DNA of 40,628 bases, taken from contig NZ_PJII01000018.1 of the NCBI RefSeq assembly GCF_002929215.1, positions 52,405 to 93,032 on the forward strand, given 5' to 3'. Source of the stretch: Arthrobacter sp. ZGTC412. GTDB lineage: Bacteria; Actinomycetota; Actinomycetes; Actinomycetales; Micrococcaceae. Shown piece after piece: positions 25,403 to 33,111 of the stretch. The notes under the pieces are model-generated. The model had not been told where the DNA came from and did not search any database. It saw only the letters and a list, made by a program, of their open reading frames with translations. Every line of letters begins with the position of its first letter. The stretch's first letter is position 1. The position numbers and the translations under genes were made by a program.

Positions 25403-26577
25403 GTGGCCAGTATTGTCACTCGCGTCCGGTGGGATGGGACCACGGCTTTCTCGGTTCGATGGCGGGAGCTTGGGACCCGTCGCCAGCGCCACGTGACCGT
25501 CGGGTCGGAGCAGGAAGCCCGCAGCCTCGTGCGGTACCTCAACGACAACGGCCAGATGCCGGAGCCCTCCCCGTCGGCCATTCAACTGTCGAAGCCGGGC
25601 GTTCCTACGGTCGCGGATGTAGTCCAGGAACATATCGACTTGCTAGTCCGTCCCTCCCCCGGAACCATCCGAACCTACCAACGGATTCTCGACTCCACAT
25701 TCGGAACACTATCGGCCATATCCCGGTTGACGAGTTCGGGTATCGCGAGATCATGCATTGGGTCACGGGCCTGAACGTCGAGGGTGTCGCGCCTAAGAGC
25801 ATTCACAACATGCACGGACTGCTGTCGGCTGCGATGAAGACCGCCGAGTTGCTTGAGTACGTCTCCTGCAATCCCTGCCGCGGGGTCCCCCTTCCCACGG
25901 TTGAAAGGGCTGAAAACGATGCCATGTTTCTCACCCATGCCGAGTTCGGCCTGCTCATTGATGGCATGCAGGGACAGTACAAGACGTTGGCGCAATTCCT
26001 GGTCATGACAGGAGCCAGATTTGGTGAAGCAACCGCCCTCAAGGTCGCCGATATCGATTTGCTCTCCAAACCGCCGACCGCACGAATCAACAAAGCGTGG
26101 AAACGGGGCGGGCAATCCGATTACTACATCGGGCCGACCAAGACCGGGGCAGGAAAACGAACCCTCGGGCTGAACCCTGCCCTGGTGGACCTGCTCATCC
26201 CCTTAGTAGCAAGCCGGCCGGGGAGCGAGTTGCTGTTCACAACGGCCAGTGGCGGCCGAGTCGCTCACAAAGCGTACTGGCAAAATCACTGGGTACCAGC
26301 AGTCCATGCCGCTCGAGCCCGCGGCCTCACTAAGACGCCGCGCATCCACGACCTGCGGCACACTCACGTCTCCTGGCTCCTCCAAGACGGAGTAATCTCC
26401 CTCTTCGCAATTTCCCGCCGGCTGGGCCATGCTTCGGTGCGCACCACTGAGCAGGTATACGGGCACCTCATGCCACAAGCGCTACAAGAAGGCGCAGACG
26501 CCACCGAACGCTCCATCAGAGGCTTCCAGCCGAGACCGCCCAAACCGCGCCGATGTGGAGCGCGTGCTCCCGTATAG
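25403..26577 (+). pseudogene. Tyrosine recombinase/integrase with a frameshift
   Basis: The first 97 or so codons (start GTG 25403, MASIVTRVRWDGTTAFSVRW) encode the N-terminal arm-binding part and reach TIRTYQRILDS. From about 25700 the coding continues in another frame as HIRNTIGHIPVDEFGYREI and runs to 26577. The C-terminal catalytic domain is complete: Arg in MTGARFGEATAL, H-x-x-R in HDLRHTHVSW, LGHASVRTTEQ and Tyr in VYGHL. Only one shift of one or two bases, near 25696-25702, separates the halves, so it is either a recent inactivation, a sequencing indel or programmed. The intact catalytic domain could recombine only if the N-terminus is joined to it. Confidence 0.88.
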
Positions 26578-26666
26578 TTCTCTTCCCCGATCGTGGCCCA
26601 GACACCGCTTCCCCTGAACCGGTCTTGCCTCTGATCCAAGGATCGGCCTATCGTGGCAGGAGTTTC

Positions 26667-26698
26667 ACCACTTTCACCAGTTTCACCCACTTTCACCC
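26667..26698 (+). repeat. Short direct repeat TTTCACC before the ATPase gene
   Basis: TTTCACC(A) is repeated four times with about ten-nt period (TTTCACCACTTTCACCAGTTTCACCCACTTTCACC, read in pieces). It stands between the integrase remnant and the ATPase start, in the promoter/leader region, and looks like an iteron-type binding array for a DNA-binding protein. Confidence 0.6.
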
Positions 26699-26710
26699 GA
26701 GGAGGGTGCC

Positions 26711-27796
26711 GTGCAGAACCCCTTCAAGCCGACGGCCGGAGCAACGCCTCCCGAACTGGTAGGCCGGGCCGGGCTGCTGGACGAGTTCGAGTACGGCCTG
26801 CAGCAGGGTTCCGGAGCGCCCGGGCTCTTGACCATCATCACCGGCTCCCGGGGCATCGGCAAGACGGTCATGCTGAGCGAAGCCGAAGGTATCGCCAGGA
26901 ATCACGGCTGGGCCGTGATCTCCCGGACAGCCACGCCGGGCTTTCTCGCAGGGGTCGGTGATGACATGCTCCGCCTTCTCGATGAACTCGGGGACGGGCC
27001 TCCGTCCCGGAAGATCACCGCTTTTTCAGCTGCCGGGTTCGGTCTGACAACCCAACTCCCTCCGGAACGGGCCCCGGACTGGCGCCGGACCGGGAACGAA
27101 CTGCTGCGCCGGCTGGACACGAAGGGCACAGGGCTCGTTATCACCATTGACGAGATCCATGCCGTGGACAGGGCGGAGATCGCGCAGCTGGCCGCCGACG
27201 TTCAGCATTTCATCCGCGACGGGCTGCCCATCGGCCTGATCTTCGCCGGCCTGCCGTCAGCTGTGTCGGACCTCCTCAATGAAGGCGTAGCCACCTTCCT
27301 GCGGCGGGCCGACAGGATCAATCTCCACGAAGCCGCCATCGCGGAAGTCACCGCGTCGTACAGTGAGCTCTTCAGCCAGGGAGGCATCAGTATCTCCCCT
27401 GACCTCATCAATGAGGCGGCCGAAGCCACCGAAGGGTATCCCTTCCTGATCCAACTGGTGGGCTACTACCTCTGGCTGGAGGCCGACAAGGCAGGATGGA
27501 AACTCGACCAGACCAGCGTTCAGCGTGGAATCGCTGCTGCCCAACGACGGAACACCTTGGTGGTCGTCGAGTCAGCCCTGTCGGACATCTCGGACAGAGA
27601 CCGCGAGTTCCTGAACGCGATGGCCGCCCAGGACGGACCCTCAGCAGCCGGCCAGATCGGGGCCATCCTCAAAGCCAAGCCCAACGTCATTTCCAAGTAC
27701 CGGAACAGGCTTATCGCCGCAGGTCTGATCGAGTCCGCCGGCTACGGCAAAGTGGACTTCGCAATCCCCGGACTCCGCCAATACCTCCGCGAGTGA
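26711..27796 (+). CDS. AAA+ ATPase, Orc1/Cdc6-like
   Basis: A 361-residue ATPase. VGRAGLLDEFEYGL near residue 18 and the Walker A loop GSRGIGKTV at about 45-53 are the AAA_16/Orc1-like pattern. Walker B is LVITIDEIHAVD near 143. The C-terminal third has a winged-helix look (AILKAKPNVISKYRNRLI, then GLIESAGYGKVDFAIPGL). Related proteins act in DNA replication initiation, in defence, or as accessory ATPases of mobile elements. The GTG at 26711 follows GAGGAGG; a run of direct repeats (TTTCACC) lies just upstream at about 26667-26698. The stop codon overlaps the dif-like site E, so the gene is the last one before that site. Confidence 0.85.
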   Translation: MQNPFKPTAGATPPELVGRAGLLDEFEYGLQQGSGAPGLLTIITGSRGIGKTVMLSEAEGIARNHGWAVISRTATPGFLAGVGDDMLRLLDELGDGPPSRKITAFSAAGFGLTTQLPPERAPDWRRTGNELLRRLDTKGTGLVITIDEIHAVDRAEIAQLAADVQHFIRDGLPIGLIFAGLPSAVSDLLNEGVATFLRRADRINLHEAAIAEVTASYSELFSQGGISISPDLINEAAEATEGYPFLIQLVGYYLWLEADKAGWKLDQTSVQRGIAAAQRRNTLVVVESALSDISDRDREFLNAMAAQDGPSAAGQIGAILKAKPNVISKYRNRLIAAGLIESAGYGKVDFAIPGLRQYLRE

Positions 27797-27822
27797 TTGA
27801 CAGAATCACGGTTATCGGCCTT
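27795..27822 (+). other. dif-like 28-nt site E
   Basis: Left arm GATTGACAGAA, centre TCACGG, right arm TTATCGGCCTT. It begins inside the stop codon of the ATPase gene. Read on the minus strand the arms are AAGGCCGATAA and TTCTGTCAATC, close to actinobacterial dif arms as I recall them. It is in direct orientation with sites C, F and G. Confidence 0.72.
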
Positions 27823-27830
27823 CCGGAATT

Positions 27831-27853
27831 GGCGGGGGAGTGCCTGCAAAAGG
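27831..27853 (+). repeat. 23-nt end block beside site E
   Basis: Identical over 23 nt to the minus strand of 4871-4893 and at the same distance from its dif-like site (eight nt). It begins GGCGGGGGAG. It defines, with site E, one end of the segment that closes at repeat copy C. Confidence 0.75.
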
Positions 27854-27921
27854 AGCTCTTTCCTGGGGCGGTATTGCCGAACGGTGGCCGCCCAAGACTG
27901 GGAGGGGTACGCCATGGCAGC

Positions 27922-28170
27922 ATGTTCGACTTATTCCTGGACGCACAGTCGTGCTTCAGGTTCCGCCTTAGGAACCGCGGCGGGAGGGTTCTCGCAGTAT
28001 TCGGTGCTTTTGAGGACAAGCGGGCGGCAGGCGCAGGGATCTCAGCGTTGCGCGAGTGCGCGGTCTTGGGGCGCATCACGGATCTCTACCCCGGCACGCG
28101 GCCCAGTCCGCCGGCCAAATCGACCGTAGCGGGATGCTTCCAGCCGGGAGGCCCAGATGTCATCGGTTGA
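27922..28170 (+). CDS. YegP-like (DUF1508) small protein
   Basis: An 82-residue frame from ATG 27922. The segment CFRFRLRNRGGRVLAVFGAF followed by KRAAGAGISALRECA has the alternating strand pattern of the DUF1508/YegP family (x-RFRL-x(4)-G-x-V-x-A). The family is often found in accessory regions; its biochemical role is not established. The next small ORF starts 14 nt before its stop. The gene is the first one inside the segment that begins at site E. No strong ribosome binding site is seen, so the start is uncertain. Confidence 0.6.
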   Translation: MFDLFLDAQSCFRFRLRNRGGRVLAVFGAFEDKRAAGAGISALRECAVLGRITDLYPGTRPSPPAKSTVAGCFQPGGPDVIG

Positions 28171-28364
28171 ACTTCAGTCCTTTGCTTCTGCCCTCCAGCT
28201 CGGGCTCGGCCCCTGGGGGTCGTTCTGGTACAGGGGACATCCGTAACCCTCGTGGTTCCGTCCCGCGTCAACGAGGACCGCATATTCACGTTCAGCGACT
28301 CGCTTGAGGAAATCCGCGATCTCATCGACGTCGATGTCGTCCTGTGCACACGGAGTGGCCGCAA
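28157..28364 (+). pseudogene. Small hypothetical ORF, probably frameshifted
   Basis: The ATG at 28157 follows GGGAGG and starts MSSVELQSFASALQLGLGP, but the frame stops at 28246. From about 28218 a second frame with good GC bias at third positions continues as VVLVQGTSVTLVVPSRVNED and RIFTFSDSLEEIRDLIDVDV up to the start of the next ORF. The two parts read as one protein of about 70 residues split at a GGGGG run (28215-28219). I do not recognise the family. An open minus-strand frame covers the same DNA but has weaker third-position bias. Confidence 0.4.
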
Positions 28365-28487
28365 ATGTCCGGGAAAGAAGCCGCGATGGCACTCCTGGCA
28401 AAGCAGGTGGAACAAGCCATCGAAAAGACCGCCGAGACGGAGGGAAGGCTCCGGATCACTCCCACCACGGTCAGGGTCGAGTATTGA
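28365..28487 (+). CDS. 40-residue hypothetical protein
   Basis: ATG 28365 follows CGGAG by about nine nt. The product is helical and charged (MSGKEAAMALLAKQVEQAIE) and ends RITPTTVRVEY. The stop codon lies at the first base of an intrinsic terminator, which supports transcription and translation on this strand. No family is recognised. Confidence 0.5.
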   Translation: MSGKEAAMALLAKQVEQAIEKTAETEGRLRITPTTVRVEY

Positions 28488-28527
28488 GACCCTGTAGACG
28501 CCGGCCCCACGAAGGGTCTTTTCTTTA
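28487..28527 (+). terminator. Intrinsic terminator after the small-ORF operon
   Basis: AGACCCT at 28487-28493 pairs with AGGGTCT at 28513-28519 and is followed by TTTCTTT. It closes the operon of small ORFs that starts near 27922. Confidence 0.7.
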
Positions 28528-28696
28528 CTGGGTAGCGGTCAGGTTGCTGACCCGGTGACGGCGCGTTCGTCTTAACGCCGGGCACGGCGGCCCTCACGTT
28601 TTCGGGGCGGGGGCGGCATGCCCAGACTATCCGGGGTGGTGGCCCTGTTTTCTGTCCGGTCCCTCGTCCCTGCGCCGCGGCAAACGGCGGATTAGA

Positions 28697-29011
28697 TCAC
28701 CGGCAGCCCACTCCGCTGCTAAAAGGCGAAAGGACCACGGCGGCATAGACAACGTACAGCCAGCTCACTGTGTCCAGAATTGGCTGGCTTCTACTCAGCA
28801 GCGACAGACCGCCCAGCATCCCTGCTGTCCAGACGAGAACAACACCGGTGAGTACGGCTGCCGCCGGAAAGAACTCGCTTCGATTCCCATCAGGGATTTC
28901 ACGCCAGGCACCTCCTTCCCCGGTTAACTCGGAAGGGACTACATCCAGTATGCGGCGCCCGACATTGTCAAGGTCAACGACAGGAACCACAGGTGATTCT
29001 GGTCCGTCCAC
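28697..29011 (-). CDS. Small putative membrane protein
   Basis: A 104-residue frame from GTG 29011. A polar N-terminal part (VVDLDNVGRRILDVVPSEL) is followed by two hydrophobic helices (FFPAAAVLTGVVLVWTAGML and DTVSWLYVVYAAVVLSPF). The arrangement suggests an inner-membrane protein with both helices in the C-terminal half. No ribosome binding site and no family are evident. Confidence 0.4.
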   Translation of the reverse strand: MDGPESPVVPVVDLDNVGRRILDVVPSELTGEGGAWREIPDGNRSEFFPAAAVLTGVVLVWTAGMLGGLSLLSRSQPILDTVSWLYVVYAAVVLSPFSSGVGCR

Positions 29012-29544
29012 GCGGAGTGGTCGCCGCTGGGTGCCCAGGACAAGGAAAACGTGGGCCCAGGGTTAAGCGATTAGCCGGGATCGGCCCGGTGCAGATCCGG
29101 CAGGTGGTGATAAAATCGGGCTTAGGCCGGGATGGAAACGCAATCGGTCCGGCCTCTATCCTCACCCCGCCGCTGATGGCGATTACCGACCCATCCGGTG
29201 GCAATTTGGCAGCATCGCTGGCGTTTCTGTCTGACCGCTCCTTGCAGTGGACTTTCCGTGCTCTTTGGTGTGCCCACAACTGCATCATACCGAGTGAGCC
29301 GTGCCGGCTGCGCCCTTCCGGAAGAGGGGCTCCGATCGCATCCATGCGGACGGCATGTGCACCGGGGGGCTGCGCCCAATTAGGAGCCAGCATGCGGGTG
29401 GTGCAGTTGTTCTGCGGGTGAGCGTCCGGTCTCGAGGACCGAAGTCAAAGTCCGGCTCCGCGCACGCGTGATGCGGCCTGGCCTTACCACGCCCAAAAGC
29501 CAATACCTGGCGGGCGGAAGCCACCACCTGTGAGAAGAAAAACC
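29012..29544. other. No supported gene
   Basis: Long overlapping frames are open on both strands because of the high GC content, but none shows a domain. The region holds the leader of the LysM gene; a purine run (GAGAAGAAAAA) lies just before its ATG. Confidence 0.5.
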
Positions 29545-30423
29545 ATGAGAAACGCCAAACGGCGCACCAGCGTCACTCTGACCGCAGGAGCAATCTCTGC
29601 AGCCATCCTTTCCACCCTGTTCAGCGGCCCAGCCGCGCAAACAGCCACCCCATCGCAAATCCCGGTACCGACACAAGTCCAGGCCCCGGTAAGGGTCCCG
29701 GCATCCGGGGTATACGTCGTTAGAAGAGGTGACACCCTCAGCGGAATCGCCGCCCGCCACGGCATCAGCTTGAGGACCATCCTCGCCATCAACCGGATGA
29801 ACATGCGCACGATCATCTACCCGGGCCAGAGGATCCGGATCGGCACCGCGGCCCGCTCTGCAATTCACATCGTGCGGCGCGGAGACACCCTAAGCGGAAT
29901 CGCGGCGCGGTATGGGATCAGCCTCAGGACAATCCTCGCCATCAACCGGATGAACATGCGCACCATCATCTATCCTGGTCAGCGGATCATCATCAGCGGG
30001 TCAGGTCAGGCATGGGCCCCGGCGACGAACCCGAGTGTTGGGCAGCTGAAGTCCATGGTTGCAAACACGGCCCGCCGGATGGGTGTCAGCCCGTCCTTGG
30101 CCTTGGCCATCGCCCTACAGGAGTCCAGCTTCCGGCAGAACGTCACCTCCTGGGCTGGCGCGATCGGCACCATGCAGGTCATGCCGAGCTCGGGTGTCTG
30201 GGCGTCCCAGCTCGTCGGGCGCCCGCTCAACCTGCGCAACGCCCAGGACAACATCACCGCCGGGGTCGCCATCATCCGGGCATTGATATGGACCAGCCCG
30301 AACCTGCGGATCGCGATCGCTTCCTATTACCAAGGACAGCGCTCCGTCATGACCCGTGGCATGTTCCGGGACACCCGCGCCTACGTCGCCTCGGTGCTAA
30401 GCCACGAGAGGAGATTCCGCTAA
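29545..30423 (+). CDS. Secreted LysM / lytic transglycosylase protein
   Basis: About 292 residues from ATG 29545 (a GTG at 29530 is possible). A Sec signal peptide (KRRTSVTLTAGAISAAILST, cleavage after SGPAAQTA) leads to two LysM peptidoglycan-binding repeats at about 58-100 and 106-148, each starting V-RRGDTLSGIAAR and containing ILAINRMNMRTIIYPGQRI. The two repeats are nearly identical, suggesting a recent duplication. The C-terminal half is an SLT transglycosylase domain: the catalytic Glu is in LAIALQESSFRQN, followed by GAIGTMQVMPSSG. The enzyme cleaves glycan strands in the cell wall after secretion. It is a stand-alone gene within the accessory region. Confidence 0.9.
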   Translation: MRNAKRRTSVTLTAGAISAAILSTLFSGPAAQTATPSQIPVPTQVQAPVRVPASGVYVVRRGDTLSGIAARHGISLRTILAINRMNMRTIIYPGQRIRIGTAARSAIHIVRRGDTLSGIAARYGISLRTILAINRMNMRTIIYPGQRIIISGSGQAWAPATNPSVGQLKSMVANTARRMGVSPSLALAIALQESSFRQNVTSWAGAIGTMQVMPSSGVWASQLVGRPLNLRNAQDNITAGVAIIRALIWTSPNLRIAIASYYQGQRSVMTRGMFRDTRAYVASVLSHERRFR

Positions 30424-30720
30424 TCAGATAACCGAAGACCCGGAGACCCGCCGGCGCCGGCCAGGGGTCGCCGCACAGCGCTGGGACCCACGTGATCATC
30501 ACAAAAATCACCGACGCCCGGCGGGGTGTTCGCGGAGTGCCGCTTCCCGAATGACATTGCCGGACGGTGGGGGCAAGGCGGTGCCCCGCCTCCCCTGGGA
30601 GCGGGGCTTCGCTTCACCCGGCTATATTTCCCGGTTTTGTCGGTCGCCACCTCTGGCGTCACCACCGGTGGGTGACGTCGATCACGAGCTTTGATCCGTT
30701 GCCGGGACCTGCAAGGGCGG
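30424..30720. other. No gene; imperfect palindrome near 30658-30676
   Basis: I see no supported gene. GTCACC at 30658-30663 and GGTGAC at 30671-30676 flank ACCGGTG, an imperfect GC-rich palindrome that could be a bidirectional terminator or operator. Confidence 0.35.
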
Positions 30721-30987
30721 TTACGCCGAGGCGCAAAGGGTCGCGGGGCGGGGCGCGGGGCGCGGCCACGGACTCCGGGAAGAGCGGCGCCGGAGCCGCT
30801 GGTCTTCCCAGGCGCCGTCGGTGTCGTCCCAGCGCAGGCGCGCCTCCGCCCAATGGAACAGTGTCACGGCCTCCGACTTGTGTTCGCCGAGCTGGGAAGG
30901 CCGCTCGAGCACGTGATTGAAGAGGTGCTCTGCTGCGTTATCTTGCCCGACGGCTGCATACGCAGTGGCAACTCCGTCGGTGTCTTG
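30721..30987 (-). pseudogene. Unrecognised protein fragment
   Basis: The minus-strand frame from about 30987 reads TDGVATAYAAVGQDNAAEHL and then VLERPSQLGEHKSEAVTLFH, WAEARLRWDDTDGAWED. It looks like genuine protein for about 60 residues but has no start: a stop at 30988-30990 cuts it off. The C-terminal arginine-rich part looks random. It is probably the remnant of a gene. Confidence 0.4.
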
Positions 30988-31235
30988 TCACGCTTTGCAA
31001 ACGCCGGCCGCAAAGTAAGCTGGCGGACGTGGCCGTTCGGCAGCTCATACAGGAATAGTCCGCACGTCGGGGAACCCGCCCGCTGGCGCCTTTTTAGGTT
31101 CGAGGTGTTCGGGGTCTCGGTGCTTTTGCCATGACACTCTTCGACCGCTACCGGCCGACAATTTCATTCCCTGATCGTGGCGCTGCGGCGTGCCAGCGGT
31201 GATGCCTCTTGCTTGCCTTCAGATGGCTTGTTGGC

Positions 31236-31703
31236 CTACTTTTCGCTGGAGTGCCGGTTAAAGATGACGTGGCAGGCGTCCTTACCGCCGTAGTACCTGC
31301 ACCAGGCGAGGGCTCCCTTTCCCGCATCGGTCGCTGTGGCGGCTCTGTAGGTCCCCCAGGGACCGTTGTGCGTGGAAACCGCGACGGCGAGGTAGGCGTT
31401 CACGGCGTAACCGGCCGATGAACAGTTATAGGTGCCTTTTGAGTGTTTGATGTTGCACTGATCCAGCGCCTTGGTTTGCGCCTCAGACGCTGTCGACGCC
31501 CAGGTTGCGTGCCATGCGAAGGTGGGCAGGTAGATGGCCATGGAGACGTAGCGGGCCGCAGCCACACTCGCCTCTGTCTGGATGACGGCGGCGGGTTCCG
31601 CGGCGGGGGAGGCCGCGGCTGTCAGGCCGGTGGTGCTGAAGAGTGCTGCCAGCAGGAAGGCGGCGACAGCCAGCGGATGATGACGCCCGGTTCTTGTTTT
31701 CAC
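31236..31703 (-). CDS. Secreted DUF4189-like protein
   Basis: About 155 residues from GTG 31703, preceded by TAGGAG. The Sec signal peptide is RHHPLAVAAFLLAALFSTTG with cleavage near the AAASPA segment. The mature part contains GYAVNAYLAVAVSTHNGPWG and AGKGALAWCRYYGGKDACHV, the pattern of DUF4189 (small secreted proteins with an S-x-x-A-x(n)-AL-x-C-x(n)-C arrangement). Four Cys could form two disulphides. The function is unknown; the family occurs in cell-envelope or secreted settings. The open frame continues upstream to 31979, but only 31703 has a ribosome binding site and a signal peptide directly after it. Confidence 0.75.
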   Translation of the reverse strand: MKTRTGRHHPLAVAAFLLAALFSTTGLTAAASPAAEPAAVIQTEASVAAARYVSMAIYLPTFAWHATWASTASEAQTKALDQCNIKHSKGTYNCSSAGYAVNAYLAVAVSTHNGPWGTYRAATATDAGKGALAWCRYYGGKDACHVIFNRHSSEK

Positions 31704-31914
31704 GATGGGACTCCTAGATCCCGACGCGCCTGGATTGGCGACGGGGATCTTCACAAAGCTCTGAATGGGTGAAGGCGGGCCGGGGCATAAAGCCAACGGA
31801 AGCAGGCGCAGATGCCCGGTTCGTCCGGTGATCGAGAAAGCTCTCTCAACCGACTTCGTAATTGTGGGGCCCGCTCGTCGGGCCTGCTGGGACCGGTGCG
31901 GAAATGCGCCGATC

Positions 31915-32260
31915 AAGCAAAATAATACGACCGAACTGGTTCGGCCACAATCACTTTCTGAATGAAGGCGATGTCCCATTCGAAGACCGGGCCAGAAGTG
32001 CGTTATAGAGCGGTTTGCTCAGGTTGAATGGCGTCCATTCCTGCTCAGGGTCCATTCGCAGCAGGTTGAATCCGATGTCGTTGTCTTTGCCCACCACGTT
32101 GGTCCAGCGGTGGTGGGAGTCGTTGTGGGTGTGCTGCCAGGCGCGGGAGGGGGTGACGAAGTCCTACTCCCGGGTGGTGGAGTGGATGTCCGGGTCCCGC
32201 ATCCAGTCCCACTGGCCATGTAGGACGTTGTGCCCGATTTCCGGGTTTTCGAGGATTTTT
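31915..32260 (-). pseudogene. Fatty acid desaturase fragment
   Basis: The minus-strand frames carry KILENPEIGHNVLHGQWDWM, then HTHNDSHHRWTNVVGKDNDI and GFNLLRMDPEQEW, the H-x(n)-H-x-x-H-H region of membrane fatty acid (delta-9 type) desaturases. An in-frame TAG lies in STTRE-stop-DFVTPS, and a one-base shift follows in LYNALLA before VFEWDIAFIQK. Both ends are missing. It abuts an MFS transporter fragment in the opposite orientation at about 32260. Confidence 0.82.
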
Positions 32261-32261
32261 G

Positions 32262-32783
32262 GCCAGGCTCTGGGCATCACCGTGTTCTTCCTGCTGGACG
32301 CCAAAATCAAGGACGCCAAGTGGCTCAACGCTTCTGAAAAGGAGGCGTGTCCCGGGCCATCGCCGATGAGGACGCGCAGCACACCACGGCCCACGGCGGA
32401 AAGATCAACCGCTGGAAGATGCTCCCGAACCCGCAGATCCTGCTGCTGTGCGGCATTTACTTCTCCGTGCAGCTGTCCATCTACGCCAACACCTTCTGGC
32501 TCCCCAGCATCATCAAACAGATCCCCGGCACCACCGACCTCACGGTCGGCTTCCTGTCCTCCATCCCCTGGATCTGCGCCGTGTTCGCCATGTACTTCGC
32601 CGCCAAATGGCAGGACAAAGCCAAGTCCAAGCGGCCGCTGCTGGTGATTGCACTCCTGGTCGCCGCAGTCGGCACCTTCGCGGCAGCCATCGCCTCGCCC
32701 GTCATGGCCCTGGTGTTCCTGGCTATTGCCGCCATGGGTTTCAAAAGCGCTTCCCCGCTGTTTTGGACCAACCCGCAGTCCGA
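32262..32783 (+). pseudogene. MFS transporter fragment (ACS-like)
   Basis: The plus-strand frames read GQALGITVFFLLDAKIKDAK and, after a one-base shift at about 32346, VSRAIADEDAQHTTAHGGKI then ILLLCGIYFSVQLSIYANTF and WLPSIIKQIPGTTDLTVGFL. This is the middle of a major-facilitator permease of the anion:cation symporter type (tartrate, hydroxyphenylacetate or phthalate group). Both ends are lost. It joins a desaturase remnant on the left and an unrelated C-terminal fragment on the right. Confidence 0.82.
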
Positions 32784-32960
32784 GACAGCATTGCGACAGC
32801 TATCCGCGGGGGCGCCGTGGGTGACCCGGCGAATCTCTCAGCCAAGTACGCAATGCGCTATTTTGCCAGCTACCTCGCACGGGAAAAGAACAACCGCCTG
32901 TTTGCGCTGGAAGGAATGCAGGCCATTCCACGTGCCCTCCTAAAACGCCTGCCGGAGTAG
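32784..32960 (+). pseudogene. Unrecognised C-terminal fragment
   Basis: The frame following the transporter remnant reads VRDSIATAIRGGAVGDPANL, SAKYAMRYFASYLAREKNNR and ends ALLKRLPE before TAG. It is not part of the permease. It looks like the C-terminus of a helical cytoplasmic protein that I cannot name. Confidence 0.45.
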
Positions 32961-33111
32961 AGCCTTCCAGCTAGTTGTACTGATCGGGGAGCTTGGTTAG
33001 CCGGCTGACGTGGTCAGCAATTAGCCGGGGTACACCCCAACCTGAGATAGGGGGCCTTGTTGGGCCCCAGAAATAAGGGACTTCAATCCGAGTCCACTGA
33101 GAGGCTGGGTT

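Noticed and set aside
28174-28401. Minus-strand frame with protein-like stretch DDIDVDEIADFLKRVAERE
   Set aside because: The plus-strand frames have stronger third-position GC bias, a good ribosome binding site and a terminator in the right orientation, so the minus frame is likely a mirror. It remains a weak alternative.
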